The translations under genes were made by a program, and so were the position numbers. 44,515 nucleotides of DNA from an uncultured Propionibacteriaceae bacterium (GTDB lineage: Bacteria > Actinomycetota > Actinomycetes > Propionibacteriales > Propionibacteriaceae). The stretch lies in the NCBI GenBank assembly GCA_937988865.1, contig CALKHV010000115.1:1-44515 (forward strand). Direction: 5' to 3'. A model generated the notes under the pieces. That model saw only the letters and a program-made list of their open reading frames with translations. It was not told where the DNA came from and ran no database searches. Below are positions 7,736-16,306 of the stretch, one piece after another. The first letter of the stretch is position 1. The number at the start of each line of letters is the position of its first letter.

Positions 7736-9373
7736 ATGGCGGAACTGACGATTCGTCCGGAGGAAATCCGCGACGCCCTGGACAAGTTCGTCCAGAACTA
7801 CACCCCGACCGAGACCGCTCGCGAAGAGGTGGGCAACGTGGTCACCTCGGGCGACGGCATCGCGCGCGTCGAGGGTCTGCCCTCGGCCATGGCCAACGAG
7901 TTGTTGCAGTTCGAGAACGGCACCCTGGGCATCGCCCTGAACCTCGACGTGCGTGAGATCGGCGTCGTGGTCCTCGGCAACTCGGTGGGCATCGAGGAGG
8001 GCTCGACTGTCAAGCGGACCGGCGAGGTGCTGTCGGTTCCAGTCGGCGACGGCTACCTCGGTCGCGTCGTCGATGCGATGGGCAACCCGATCGACGGACT
8101 CGGTGAACTCAAGGGCATCGACGGGCGCCGTGCGCTGGAAATCCAGGCTGCAGGCGTCATGGATCGCCAGGAGGTACGTGAGCCCATGCAGACGGGTCTC
8201 AAGGCCATCGATGCGATGATCCCGATCGGCCGCGGACAGCGCCAGTTGATCATCGGTGACCGCAAGACCGGCAAGACCGCCATTGCCATCGACACGATCA
8301 TCAACCAGCTCGCGAACTGGAAGTCCGGCGACCCGAAGAAGCAGGTTCGCTGCATCTACGTGGCGATCGGTCAGAAGGGGTCGACCATCGCCGAGGTGCG
8401 CGGGCAGCTCGAGAAAGCCGGAGCGATGGAATACACCACCATCGTCCACTCGCCGGCGTCCGACCCTGCTGGTTTCAAGTACATCGCCCCGTACACCGGC
8501 TCGGCCATCGGCCAGCACTGGATGTACGCAGGCAAGCACGTCCTGATCGTGTTCGACGACCTGACCAAGCAGGCCGAGGCCTATCGTGCGATGTCGCTGC
8601 TGCTCCGTCGCCCGCCGGGTCGCGAGGCGTATCCCGGCGACGTCTTCTACTTGCACTCCCGTCTGCTGGAGCGCTGCGCCAAGCTCTCCGACGAACTGGG
8701 CGCAGGTTCGATGACAGGTCTCCCCATCATCGAGACGAAGGCCAACGACGTGTCGGCCTACATCCCGACGAACGTGATCTCGATCACCGATGGCCAGATC
8801 TTCCTCCAGTCCGACCTCTTCAACGCCAATCAGCGTCCTGCCGTCGATGTCGGCATCTCGGTGTCGCGCGTCGGTGGTGCCGCCCAGGTGAAGTCGATGA
8901 AGTCGGTGTCGGGATCGTTGAAGATCAACCTCGCGCAGTACCGCGACATGCAGGCCTTCGCGATGTTCGCGTCCGACCTTGATGCCGCGTCACGCCAGCA
9001 ACTCGACCGTGGTGCCCGCCTCGTCGAGTTGCTGCGCCAGGGCCAGTTCTCGCCTTACCCGGTCGAGGACCAGGTCGTGAGCGTCTGGGCAGGAAACAAC
9101 GGCGAATTCGATGACGTGCCGGTCGACGACGTCCTGCGGTTCGAGAACGAGCTGCTCGACCACCTGCGCCATCACACGCCCATCCTCACCACCATCGCTG
9201 AGTCCGGCGTCTTCGACGCCGACACCGCGAAGGCCGTGTCGGCCGAGATCGCGTCGTTCAAGCAAGGGTTCCGCACGTCCCAAGGCAAGCTGCTCGTGGG
9301 CCATGAGGAGCACAAGCCGCTTGAGGCCTCTGCCATCGGACACGAGCAGATCGTTCGCCAGAAGCGGGGTTGA
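7736..9373 (+). CDS. atpA: ATP synthase F1 subunit alpha
   Basis: The regulatory nucleotide-binding subunit of the F1 hexamer: 545 residues. Walker A is GDRKTGKT (174-181), preceded by IPIGRGQRQLIIG; Walker B is in VLIVFDDLTK; the family signature PPGREAYPGDVFYLHSRLLE follows. ATG 7736 (MAELTIRPEE) is preceded by AGTAGGGA; the frame stays open slightly upstream without a better start. Codon choice is the biased, GGC/GGT-rich type expected for a highly expressed gene. Confidence 0.98.
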   Translation: MAELTIRPEEIRDALDKFVQNYTPTETAREEVGNVVTSGDGIARVEGLPSAMANELLQFENGTLGIALNLDVREIGVVVLGNSVGIEEGSTVKRTGEVLSVPVGDGYLGRVVDAMGNPIDGLGELKGIDGRRALEIQAAGVMDRQEVREPMQTGLKAIDAMIPIGRGQRQLIIGDRKTGKTAIAIDTIINQLANWKSGDPKKQVRCIYVAIGQKGSTIAEVRGQLEKAGAMEYTTIVHSPASDPAGFKYIAPYTGSAIGQHWMYAGKHVLIVFDDLTKQAEAYRAMSLLLRRPPGREAYPGDVFYLHSRLLERCAKLSDELGAGSMTGLPIIETKANDVSAYIPTNVISITDGQIFLQSDLFNANQRPAVDVGISVSRVGGAAQVKSMKSVSGSLKINLAQYRDMQAFAMFASDLDAASRQQLDRGARLVELLRQGQFSPYPVEDQVVSVWAGNNGEFDDVPVDDVLRFENELLDHLRHHTPILTTIAESGVFDADTAKAVSAEIASFKQGFRTSQGKLLVGHEEHKPLEASAIGHEQIVRQKRG

Positions 9374-9376
9374 TCG

Positions 9377-10285
9377 ATGCCAGCGTCCTTGCGTGAACTC
9401 AGGCAGCGGAGGAAGTCGGTCTCGACGACCAAGAAGATCACCCGTGCCATGGAGCTCATCGCGGCATCCCGGATCATCAAGGCCCAGCAGTGGGCCAGGT
9501 CTGCCGAGCCCTACTCACGGGAGCTGACGAAGTCGCTGTCGGCGGTGGCCACGTTGTCTGACGTCGACCACCCCCTGACCAACGAGGTCGTCGACCCGAA
9601 GCGATCGGCCCAGTTGCTCATCACGTCTGATCGCGGACTGGCGGGTGCGTACTCGTCGAGCGTCATCAAGGCCGCCGAGCGACTCCACGCCCGGCAACGC
9701 GAGAACGGCCAGGAGGTGAAGCAGTACCTGAGCGGACGCAAGGGTGCCGCCTACTTCGCCTTCCGCAAGCGGAAGGTCGAGCGCTCCTGGGAGGGCAATT
9801 CCGACGCCCCGTCCTACCAGATGGCCCGTGAGATGGCGGACGAGCTGATCGCCCAGTTCCTCACACCGGTCGAAGAAGGCGGTGTCGACGAGATCCACGT
9901 GGTGTTCACGCGGTTCGTGTCGATGCTCACCCAGAAGCCGGAAGTGGTGCGCCTCCTGCCGCTGGAAGTCGTCGAGGGCAACGACGTCCCCGAGCCCGGG
10001 GACATTCTGCCGGTCTACGACTTCGAGCCGGATGCCGATTCGGTCCTCGACCAGCTTCTGCCGCTGTACGTGGCGAACCGCATCCACTTCGCACTGCTCC
10101 AGTCGGCGGCATCGGAACTCGCCAGCAGACAACGGGCCATGAAGTCGGCCACCGACAACGCCCAGCAACTCATCGAGCGACTGACGACCGAGGCCAACCA
10201 GGCCCGTCAGGCTCAGATCACCCAGGAAATCAGTGAAATCGTCGGTGGCGCAGGTGCGCTGGCCGAGTCCGCCGAGGAAGAGTGA
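9377..10285 (+). CDS. atpG: ATP synthase F1 subunit gamma
   Basis: The central shaft linking c-ring rotation to the catalytic sites: 302 residues. The N-terminal helix MPASLRELRQRRKSV continues with KKITRAMELIAASRI; the middle Rossmann-like part has LITSDRGLAGAYSS; the C-terminal helix has ARQAQITQEISEIVGGA. It begins 3 nt after the atpA stop. A long open frame on the opposite strand here is a GC-bias shadow. Confidence 0.97.
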   Translation: MPASLRELRQRRKSVSTTKKITRAMELIAASRIIKAQQWARSAEPYSRELTKSLSAVATLSDVDHPLTNEVVDPKRSAQLLITSDRGLAGAYSSSVIKAAERLHARQRENGQEVKQYLSGRKGAAYFAFRKRKVERSWEGNSDAPSYQMAREMADELIAQFLTPVEEGGVDEIHVVFTRFVSMLTQKPEVVRLLPLEVVEGNDVPEPGDILPVYDFEPDADSVLDQLLPLYVANRIHFALLQSAASELASRQRAMKSATDNAQQLIERLTTEANQARQAQITQEISEIVGGAGALAESAEEE

Positions 10286-10288
10286 GAA

Positions 10289-11743
10289 ATGACTGACACC
10301 CTTGTCAACACCCCTGCCGAGACCAAGAGCCTCGGCATCGGACGCGTGACCCGCGTCATCGGCCCCGTGGTGGACGTCGAGTTCCCCGCCGACCAGATGC
10401 CCGACATCATGAACGCGCTCCTCGTCGAAACCGAGGTCATGGGTGACAGGCGCACGATGACCATGGAGGTCGCCCTCCACGTCGGCGACAACATGATCCG
10501 CGCGATCGCACTCAAGCCCACGGACGGCATGCAGCGCGGTGCCGAGGTGCGCGACACCGGAGCCCCCATCTCTGTCCCCGTCGGTGACGTGACCAAGGGC
10601 CGTGTCTGGAATGTGACGGGTGACTGCCTCAACCAGGACGCGTCCGAGTTCGAGATCACCGAGCGCTGGCCGATCCACCGTGATCCCCCCAAGTTCGATG
10701 CGCTCGAGTCGAAGACCGAGATGCTGCAGACCGGCATCAAGGTGCTCGACCTGCTCACTCCGTACGTCCAGGGCGGCAAGATCGGTCTGTTCGGTGGCGC
10801 CGGTGTCGGGAAGACCGTCCTTATCCAGGAGATGATCTACCGCATCGCCCACAACTTCGGTGGCACCTCGGTGTTCGCCGGTGTGGGGGAGCGCACCCGT
10901 GAGGGCAACGACCTGATTCACGAGATGGACGAGGCGGGTGTGTTCAAGGACACCGCGCTCGTGTTCGGTCAGATGGACGAGCCCCCCGGCACGCGCCTTC
11001 GCGTCGCACTGTCGGCGCTCACGATGGCTGAATACTTCCGTGACGTGCAGAACCAGGACGTGCTGCTCTTCATCGACAACATCTTCCGGTTCACCCAGGC
11101 CGGTTCGGAGGTTTCTACGCTGCTCGGGCGCATGCCGTCCGCAGTCGGCTACCAGCCGACACTCGCTGACGAGATGGGCCAGTTGCAAGAGCGCATCACC
11201 TCGACGCGCGGCCACTCGATCACCTCGATGCAGGCCATCTACGTCCCGGCCGACGACTACACCGACCCGGCCCCCGCGACGACGTTCGCCCACCTCGATG
11301 CGACCACCGAGCTCAGCCGGGAAATCGCGTCCCGTGGTCTCTACCCAGCGGTCGACCCCTTGACGTCGACGTCGCGCATCCTCGACCCGCTCTACGTGGG
11401 TCAGGAGCACTACGACACCGCGGTCAGGGTGAAGCAGATCCTGCAGCGCAACAAGGAACTCCAGGACATCATCGCGATCCTCGGTGTCGACGAGCTGTCC
11501 GAAGAAGACAAGATCATGGTGTCCCGCGCTCGCCGCATCCAGCAGTTCCTCAGCCAGAACACCTACATGGCCACGAAGTTCACCGGCATCGAGGGTTCAA
11601 CTGTCCCCCTGGAAGAAACGGTCAAGAGCTTCCAGATGATCGCGAACGGTGACTGCGATCACATCGCCGAGCAGGCCTTCTTCAACGTCGGCGGTCTGGA
11701 AGACGTCGAGAAGAAGTGGCACGAGATGCAGAAGGACCTCTGA
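10289..11743 (+). CDS. atpD: ATP synthase F1 subunit beta (catalytic)
   Basis: The catalytic subunit: 484 residues. Walker A is GGAGVGKT (169-176), the catalytic glutamate region is GVGERTREGNDL, and Walker B is VLLFIDNIFRFTQAG. The C-terminal DELSEEDKIMVSRARRIQQFL is typical. It starts 3 nt after atpG and ends 3 nt before atpC, so gamma, beta and epsilon are one tight unit. Confidence 0.98.
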   Translation: MTDTLVNTPAETKSLGIGRVTRVIGPVVDVEFPADQMPDIMNALLVETEVMGDRRTMTMEVALHVGDNMIRAIALKPTDGMQRGAEVRDTGAPISVPVGDVTKGRVWNVTGDCLNQDASEFEITERWPIHRDPPKFDALESKTEMLQTGIKVLDLLTPYVQGGKIGLFGGAGVGKTVLIQEMIYRIAHNFGGTSVFAGVGERTREGNDLIHEMDEAGVFKDTALVFGQMDEPPGTRLRVALSALTMAEYFRDVQNQDVLLFIDNIFRFTQAGSEVSTLLGRMPSAVGYQPTLADEMGQLQERITSTRGHSITSMQAIYVPADDYTDPAPATTFAHLDATTELSREIASRGLYPAVDPLTSTSRILDPLYVGQEHYDTAVRVKQILQRNKELQDIIAILGVDELSEEDKIMVSRARRIQQFLSQNTYMATKFTGIEGSTVPLEETVKSFQMIANGDCDHIAEQAFFNVGGLEDVEKKWHEMQKDL

Positions 11744-11746
11744 GCC

Positions 11747-12160
11747 ATGGCTGACCCGTTGCATGTCGAGGTCGTCGCGGCAGACCGCCTGGTGTGGCAG
11801 GGTGACGCGACCAACGTCATCGTCCGCACGACGGAAGGCGACATCGGCATCCTGTCAGGACATGAGCCCCTGCTCGCGGTCCTGGTGCCTTGCGCCGCCG
11901 AGATCGTGACCGACGACGGACGCCGCGAGATCGTCGCCCTGGATGGCGGCTACATCTCTGTCAACAGCAACCAGGTGAGGTTGCTGGCCCAGTACGCGTC
12001 CCTCTCTCGTGAGATTTCGCTGGAGCGAGCGCGCGTCGAACTGGCGGCCCTGCAGAAGATCCGTGACGAGGGCGACGCGACCGACGACGACGTCCACCGC
12101 CTGCACCTCGCGACAGCCCAGGTGAAGGCCGCTGAGAAGCAGCACGGGCACGGTATCTGA
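11747..12160 (+). CDS. atpC: ATP synthase F1 subunit epsilon
   Basis: The rotor subunit that couples to gamma and can inhibit ATP hydrolysis: 137 residues. The N-terminal beta-sandwich (LHVEVVAADRLVWQGDA, GDIGILSGHEPLLA) is followed by a C-terminal helical hairpin of about 45 residues. The helical part is complete, so latent-ATPase control is possible. Last gene of the operon. Confidence 0.96.
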   Translation: MADPLHVEVVAADRLVWQGDATNVIVRTTEGDIGILSGHEPLLAVLVPCAAEIVTDDGRREIVALDGGYISVNSNQVRLLAQYASLSREISLERARVELAALQKIRDEGDATDDDVHRLHLATAQVKAAEKQHGHGI

Positions 12161-12171
12161 CACAACGTCAA

Positions 12172-12208
12172 CGGCGTCCGGGCAGCAGAAATTGCTGCCC
12201 GGACGTCG
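12172..12208. terminator. Hairpin terminator of the ATP synthase operon
   Basis: The perfect arms GTCCGGGCAGCA (12176-12187) and TGCTGCCCGGAC (12193-12204) have a 5-nt loop, and pairing extends outward for about four more bp. It is followed by the T-richer CTGTTTGT. It lies 11 nt after the atpC stop. Confidence 0.88.
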
Positions 12209-12251
12209 CTGTTTGTGGGGCCCGACCGGCGCGCGACGAGCGGTCTTGGGG

Positions 12252-12257
12252 TAGCTT
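12252..12257 (+). promoter_or_regulatory. -10 box giving a leaderless DUF2550 mRNA
   Basis: TAGCTT lies 7 nt before the ATG at 12265, and there is no ribosome site in between. Initiation 7 nt past the box would put +1 on the start codon. No good -35 is seen. Confidence 0.6.
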
Positions 12258-12264
12258 GGCCTGC

Positions 12265-12726
12265 ATGGGTTGGCTGCTGGCGTCGGAACTTGTCGCGGCC
12301 ATCCTGCTTGCCTGTCTGATCCTTCCCCTGGTGGGGTTGTTCGTTCGCCGCCGCTGGCTCTCGAGCCGGGGCGGCGTCTTCGATTGCGGCCTGCGACTCA
12401 ATGACACGACCCCCGGGGCCGGCTGGGCCATCGGCATGGCGCGCTACCAGGCCGACACCCTGGAGTGGTACCGCATCTTTGCGGTCAGCCTGCGTCCGCA
12501 CCTGGTCCTGCGGCGTGATCACACCGTGTCACTCGGACGCCGGACGCCAGACGCCGTCGAGGCCGTCGTGCTCTTCAGCGACCACCAGATCATCCGTCTG
12601 GAGTCGAGCGAGGGCGGACGCCAGAAGGTGTGGGAACTTGCCATGCCGGCAGGCTCGGTGACGGGGTTGATGAGCTGGCTGGAGGCGGCCCCTCCCGGGG
12701 GGAACCGTTACCCCGGACTGGAGTGA
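12265..12726 (+). CDS. DUF2550 single-pass membrane protein
   Basis: A 153-residue protein with one N-terminal membrane helix (about 5-27), an RRRW stop-transfer and a soluble domain with LEWYRIFAVSLRPHLVLRR. It matches the actinobacterial DUF2550 family found directly after atpC (Rv1312). The function is unknown; the constant position after atp suggests a tie to membrane energetics, but this is only context. The start is ATG 12265, directly downstream of a -10 box. Confidence 0.85.
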   Translation: MGWLLASELVAAILLACLILPLVGLFVRRRWLSSRGGVFDCGLRLNDTTPGAGWAIGMARYQADTLEWYRIFAVSLRPHLVLRRDHTVSLGRRTPDAVEAVVLFSDHQIIRLESSEGGRQKVWELAMPAGSVTGLMSWLEAAPPGGNRYPGLE

Positions 12727-12803
12727 GACCCCGGTCGGCCTGCAGTTCAGGGCGTGGCAGAGTGGAGCGCGTCCTACAGACAGCGGCAATCGAAAGGGTG
12801 CGA

Positions 12804-13853
12804 ATGCGCGGGGAGTACAAGGTTCGGGGCGGCAAGTTCGTGGCGGTCGATCTGGAGGTGGCGAACGGTGTCATCACGCAGGCCTTCCTCTCGGGTGACT
12901 TCTTCATCGAGCCCGATTCGGCCCTGGAGGACATCAACGCGAGTCTGCCGGGGCTGAGCGTGCTCGCCTCGGTCCCGGACATTGCGGATGCCATTACGAC
13001 GAACCTCAACCCCGGAGTCGCCCTGATCGGGTTCACTCCTGAAGCCGTCGGCATCGCCGTACGGCGCGCCCTCGGACATGCCACCAGTTGGGACGATCAC
13101 ACCTTCGACGTGATCGGCGCCGTGACGCTCCCACCCGCGATGCATGTGGCGCTTGACCAGGTGATCTGCGAGGAGGTGGCTGCTGGGCGTCGACACCCCA
13201 CCTTCCGGCTGTGGGACTGGGACTCGCCTCTGGTGGTCATCGGGTCGTTCCAGTCGGTGAAGAACGAGATCGACCCCGAGGGTGCGGCCCGGCACCACAT
13301 CAATGTCGTCCGCCGGATCTCGGGTGGGGGCGCGATGTTCATGGAGCCCGGGAACTGCATCACGTACTCGCTCGTGGTTCCCGGATCGCTGGTCGAGGGG
13401 CTGAGTTTCGAGCAGTCCTATGCCTTCCTCGATGACTGGGTCATGGGTGCCCTCTCGGAACTCGGCATCCAGGCGCGCTACGTGCCGTTGAACGACATCG
13501 CGTCCGACAAGGGCAAGATCGCGGGCGCCGCGCAGCGTCGCTTCGTGGACGGGACGGTGCTGCACCACGTGACCATGGCTTACGACATGGATGCCGACAA
13601 GATGCTCGAGGTGCTGCGCATCGGACGCGAGAAGCTGTCCGACAAGGGCACGAAGAGCGCCAACAAGCGCGTCGACCCGATGCGCTCGCAGTCGGGTTTG
13701 TCGCGGGACGCCATCATGGCGAGCTTCCTCGACTACTTCCGGGGACGCTACACCTGTCAGGACTCGACCTACTCGGATGCCGAACTGGCCAGGGCCGAGC
13801 AGCTCATGACCGAACGCTTCGCCACCCCGGAGTGGACCTACCGCGTTCCGTGA
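12804..13853 (+). CDS. Lipoate-protein ligase-like protein with swapped domain order
   Basis: The 349-residue protein has two recognisable parts. Residues 1-50 (YKVRGGKFVAVDLEV, GDFFIEPDSALEDIN) resemble the accessory domain (LplB or LplA C-domain) that stimulates lipoate adenylation. Residues 110-300 are the biotin/lipoate ligase catalytic fold, with R170-R-I-SGGG (to 176), PGNCITYS and the substrate-lysine motif GKIAGAAQRR with K238. In E. coli LplA the order is the reverse. It probably attaches free lipoate (or octanoate) to 2-oxoacid dehydrogenase or GcvH proteins. ATG 12804 is preceded by GAAAGGGTG. The gene is convergent with pduO and overlaps it by 16 nt. Confidence 0.8.
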   Translation: MRGEYKVRGGKFVAVDLEVANGVITQAFLSGDFFIEPDSALEDINASLPGLSVLASVPDIADAITTNLNPGVALIGFTPEAVGIAVRRALGHATSWDDHTFDVIGAVTLPPAMHVALDQVICEEVAAGRRHPTFRLWDWDSPLVVIGSFQSVKNEIDPEGAARHHINVVRRISGGGAMFMEPGNCITYSLVVPGSLVEGLSFEQSYAFLDDWVMGALSELGIQARYVPLNDIASDKGKIAGAAQRRFVDGTVLHHVTMAYDMDADKMLEVLRIGREKLSDKGTKSANKRVDPMRSQSGLSRDAIMASFLDYFRGRYTCQDSTYSDAELARAEQLMTERFATPEWTYRVP

Positions 13854-14458
13854 CCCGGATTTCGCTCACCGCCGGGCACCCACAACACCTCGGCGTCCGC
13901 ATTGGCGTACCTGCTCATGATGAACAGGAGATCCGAGAGCCGGTTGAGGTAGGTCACGGCCAGGAGGCTCACGCCACCCTGGACGTCCGGCGAACTCGAC
14001 TCGGCAGTGCCGTGCGCGTCGACCGCACGCCATGCCGCCCGTTCGGCGCGGCGGCAGATGGTCCGTGCCACGTGGAGCTGCGCGGCGGCGGGAGTGCCCC
14101 CGGGAAGGATGAAGGACCTCAAGGGCTGAAGCTCTTCGCCGAACTCGTCGCACCACTGCTCGAGTCGATCGATCGACGGCTGAATCACGCGAAGCGGCTC
14201 CCACGGTGGGTTGGCTGACAGGGGGTTGGAGAGGTCGGCGCCCACGTCGAACAATTCGTTCTGGATGATGGCCAGCGCGGCCACGCAGCGCTCGTCGAGT
14301 CCGCCGGTGGCCAGAGCCACGCCGATGGCGGAGTTCGCCTCGTCGACCTCCCCGTAGGCCTGGACGCGCAGGTCGGTCTTGCGAGTCACCGAGTTGTCGG
14401 AGAGTCGGGTCTCGCCGGCGTCGCCGGTGCGGGTGTAGATGCGCGTCAGGTTGACCAT
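13838..14458 (-). CDS. pduO: Cob(I)alamin adenosyltransferase, PduO type
   Basis: Transfers the 5'-deoxyadenosyl group of ATP to cob(I)alamin, giving the coenzyme of methylmalonyl-CoA mutase. The 206-residue protein has the family N-terminus IYTRTGDAGETRLSD and the ATP-site regions YGEVDEANSAIG and CRRAERAAW, ending LNRLSDLLFIMSRYANA. An equivalent gene sits here in mycobacteria (Rv1314c). It starts only 27 nt from the divergent cyclophilin gene, behind a TAGGTT box, and runs tail-to-tail into the lipoate ligase. Confidence 0.94.
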   Translation of the reverse strand: MVNLTRIYTRTGDAGETRLSDNSVTRKTDLRVQAYGEVDEANSAIGVALATGGLDERCVAALAIIQNELFDVGADLSNPLSANPPWEPLRVIQPSIDRLEQWCDEFGEELQPLRSFILPGGTPAAAQLHVARTICRRAERAAWRAVDAHGTAESSSPDVQGGVSLLAVTYLNRLSDLLFIMSRYANADAEVLWVPGGERNPGHGTR

Positions 14459-14464
14459 CCCCCC

Positions 14465-14470
14465 AACCTA
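14465..14470 (-). promoter_or_regulatory. -10 box giving a leaderless pduO mRNA
   Basis: On the minus strand TAGGTT is followed by exactly six G residues and then the ATG at 14458. It lies inside the 27-bp gap to the divergent gene. Confidence 0.55.
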
Positions 14471-14485
14471 CCCAAGGATGGGCGC

Positions 14486-15136
14486 GTGCGTACGGCAGCC
14501 ATCCTCACCGCGTCCCTGATCGTCTGTGCCGCTCTGACGGGCTGCCAGCAGCAGCCTCAGCAGGCCGTCCGCGGCGCCAACGGCGCGGTGACCTGCGACT
14601 ATCTGGTGTCAGGCTCGCCCGCGCGTCCGGTGGATCCACCGGATGGACGCAACGTCCCGGCGACGGGCACCGTGACGATGACTCTCGACATGACGGCGGG
14701 GGCGGTGGTCGTCACGATGGACCGCGCCACGGCGCCCTGCGCCGTCAACTCGATCGAGGCGTTGGTCAGGCAGCAGTTCTTCGATGCCACGACCTGTCAC
14801 CGTCTCGTTGACTCGGGCATCTTCATCCTGCAGTGTGGCGACCCCACGGCGACGGGCCGTGGTGGGCCGGGCTACACCTTCGCCGACGAGCTCACCGGCA
14901 AGGAGACCTATCCCAAGGGCACCGTTGCCATGGCCAACGGCGGACGGAACACCAACGGCAGCCAGTTCTTCATCTGCTGGGAGGACTCACCACTCCCGGC
15001 GAAGTACACGGTCCTCGGAACGATCGACGCCGCGTCGCTGGACGTCATCTTCGGGATCGCTGCCCAGGGAGTCAACCCGGTCGACGGCAGCTCGCCGGTC
15101 GGCGACGCCACCATCAGGGCTGTGACGTTGGGCTGA
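14486..15136 (+). CDS. Cyclophilin-type peptidyl-prolyl isomerase lipoprotein
   Basis: The 216-residue protein has a lipoprotein signal peptide (lipobox LTGC, acylated C20), so it should sit on the outer face of the membrane and help fold exported proteins. The cyclophilin domain runs from about 62 to 215: it opens with the beta strand MTLDMTAGAVVVTMD, followed by FDATTCHRLVDSGIFILQCGDP and MANGGRNTNGSQFFICWED. The catalytic Arg of family FHRVI corresponds to R in CHRLV. GTG 14486 may be read either from AGGA at 14475 or as a leaderless start after AAGGAT. It ends 8 nt from the convergent hydrolase gene. Confidence 0.9.
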   Translation: MRTAAILTASLIVCAALTGCQQQPQQAVRGANGAVTCDYLVSGSPARPVDPPDGRNVPATGTVTMTLDMTAGAVVVTMDRATAPCAVNSIEALVRQQFFDATTCHRLVDSGIFILQCGDPTATGRGGPGYTFADELTGKETYPKGTVAMANGGRNTNGSQFFICWEDSPLPAKYTVLGTIDAASLDVIFGIAAQGVNPVDGSSPVGDATIRAVTLG

Positions 15137-15144
15137 CACGGAGG

Positions 15145-15969
15145 TCACGCAGGGGAGTCGAGAAAGGCCCGTAGCGTGGCCGTGAACGCGTCCGGCTGGT
15201 CGGCGTGCACCCAGTGTCCAGCCCCCTTGAGCGTGACGCTGACGGTGCGGGGAAAGAGCGTCCGCATGGCCGTGTGGTGTTCCGGACGGATGTAGTCCGA
15301 GTCCTGCCCGCCGATCCACACCACGGGCCCGTCATAGGACCTCCCGTCGGTGTCGGGCCAGTCACCGATGTGGTCGAGCTGATCGCCCAGGACGCGCAGG
15401 TTCATCTGCCAGCGCCAGTGCCTCTGAATGGTGGGGTGCGTGGGTCGTCCGTGATCGAAGTGGAGGTTCTGCAGCAGGAACGCCCGCGTGGCTGTGTCGG
15501 GCACGGCCGACAGCAGTTGCTGGTCGGCGTGCTTCCGGCTGGCCAGGGTGGCCAGGTTGATGCGTCGCATGCCGTTGACAATCGGCGAAAATCCCGTGCG
15601 GACGCTGATCGTACGGACGGGTGAGATGTCGACGACGGCCAGACGCTCGACCAGCTCAGGGTGATCGAGCGCGAACCTCATCGCGACCTTGCCACCCATC
15701 GAGTGGCCCAGCAGGGCCACCCCTCCGTGATGGCCCATCCCCAGCTCGAAGGCTGTCACCGTGGGCACGACGAGTTCAGCGAGGTGGGGATAGTCGATCT
15801 GATGGGTCCAGCCCGAACGTCCGTGGTTGGGAAGGTCGACCAGCAGGCTCGTGCAGGTGTCGGACAGCTCTCTGGCGATCGCGGTGAAATTCTTGCCCTG
15901 GCCGAAGAGGCCGTGCAGGAAGACGAGTGGCGTGGGTCCGCCGCCGACGATCGTGGTGTGGAGCCGCAT
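15145..15969 (-). CDS. Alpha/beta-hydrolase (YbfF-like esterase)
   Basis: The 274-residue protein has the oxyanion-hole HGLFGQGKNF (19-28), the nucleophile elbow GHSMGG with S90, a likely acid in GGQDSDYIRP and the catalytic histidine in GAGHWVHADQPDAF. The motifs fit the YbfF/proline-iminopeptidase-like esterases; the substrate is unknown. ATG 15969 shares its A with the stop of the preceding small gene (TGATG), so it is coupled to it. The frame is open further upstream, but that part belongs to another frame of the neighbour. Confidence 0.88.
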   Translation of the reverse strand: MRLHTTIVGGGPTPLVFLHGLFGQGKNFTAIARELSDTCTSLLVDLPNHGRSGWTHQIDYPHLAELVVPTVTAFELGMGHHGGVALLGHSMGGKVAMRFALDHPELVERLAVVDISPVRTISVRTGFSPIVNGMRRINLATLASRKHADQQLLSAVPDTATRAFLLQNLHFDHGRPTHPTIQRHWRWQMNLRVLGDQLDHIGDWPDTDGRSYDGPVVWIGGQDSDYIRPEHHTAMRTLFPRTVSVTLKGAGHWVHADQPDAFTATLRAFLDSPA

Positions 15970-16241
15970 CAGTGCTTCCTGTTCCAACACCCGGTGTGCC
16001 AGTGACGCCGTTCGTCCAGACCGGACGCCGAGGTCAGGCTGGGCACGTCGGGCCAGGCCACGACGTGAGATGTGCCGGGTGGGATGGTCTGCTGGCAACC
16101 GGGGCAGGTGTAGTGCTTGATCGCCCGGGCACCCGGAACCGTGCGGACGATCCAGCGTCCGTCGGATTTGTGGGCATCTGTCGCGTGACCGGCGTTCAGG
16201 GGACGCGCAGGCCTCGTGTGCTTGCTGGGTCTCCTGGCCAC
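15969..16241 (-). CDS. Small conserved CxxC protein beside nucS
   Basis: An unnamed 90-residue protein. The N-terminus is basic (ARRPSKHTRPARP); the C-terminal half has WIVRTVPGARAIKHYTCPGCQQTI, then PGTSHVVAWPD and RRHWHTGCW. The cysteines and histidines could bind zinc. I recall similar short proteins next to nucS in other actinobacteria. GTG 16241 is chosen because TAGACT lies 7 nt upstream, giving a leaderless start; a longer frame reaches 16304 but would run through the nucS promoter. Coupled to the hydrolase. Confidence 0.72.
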   Translation of the reverse strand: MARRPSKHTRPARPLNAGHATDAHKSDGRWIVRTVPGARAIKHYTCPGCQQTIPPGTSHVVAWPDVPSLTSASGLDERRHWHTGCWNRKH

Positions 16242-16248
16242 GTCGGCC

Positions 16249-16254
16249 AGTCTA
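16249..16254 (-). promoter_or_regulatory. -10 box giving a leaderless mRNA for the small CxxC protein
   Basis: The minus-strand TAGACT is followed by 7 nt and GTG 16241. The 65-bp gap to nucS therefore holds two outward promoters. Confidence 0.5.
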
Positions 16255-16293
16255 TGCCCGTCGTTGTCGGCGGCCCGTCCATCGGCCGTCGGG

Positions 16294-16299
16294 TAGGTT
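16294..16299 (+). promoter_or_regulatory. -10 box giving a leaderless nucS mRNA
   Basis: TAGGTT, 7 nt, then GTG 16307; no ribosome site is visible. Confidence 0.6.
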
Positions 16300-16306
16300 G
16301 GCACGC

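Noticed and set aside
9515..11410. 631-codon minus-strand frame opposite atpG and atpD
   Set aside because: A shadow of strongly conserved ATP synthase genes.
14247..14261. LexA-like TCGAAC-N5-GTTC
   Set aside because: The spacing is 5 instead of 4, the second half is incomplete, and it lies inside the pduO coding region.
15969..16304. Longer 111-codon version of the small CxxC gene starting at 16304
   Set aside because: It would cross the nucS promoter and start region; GTG 16241 sits 7 nt from a -10 box and fits the basic N-terminus of similar proteins.
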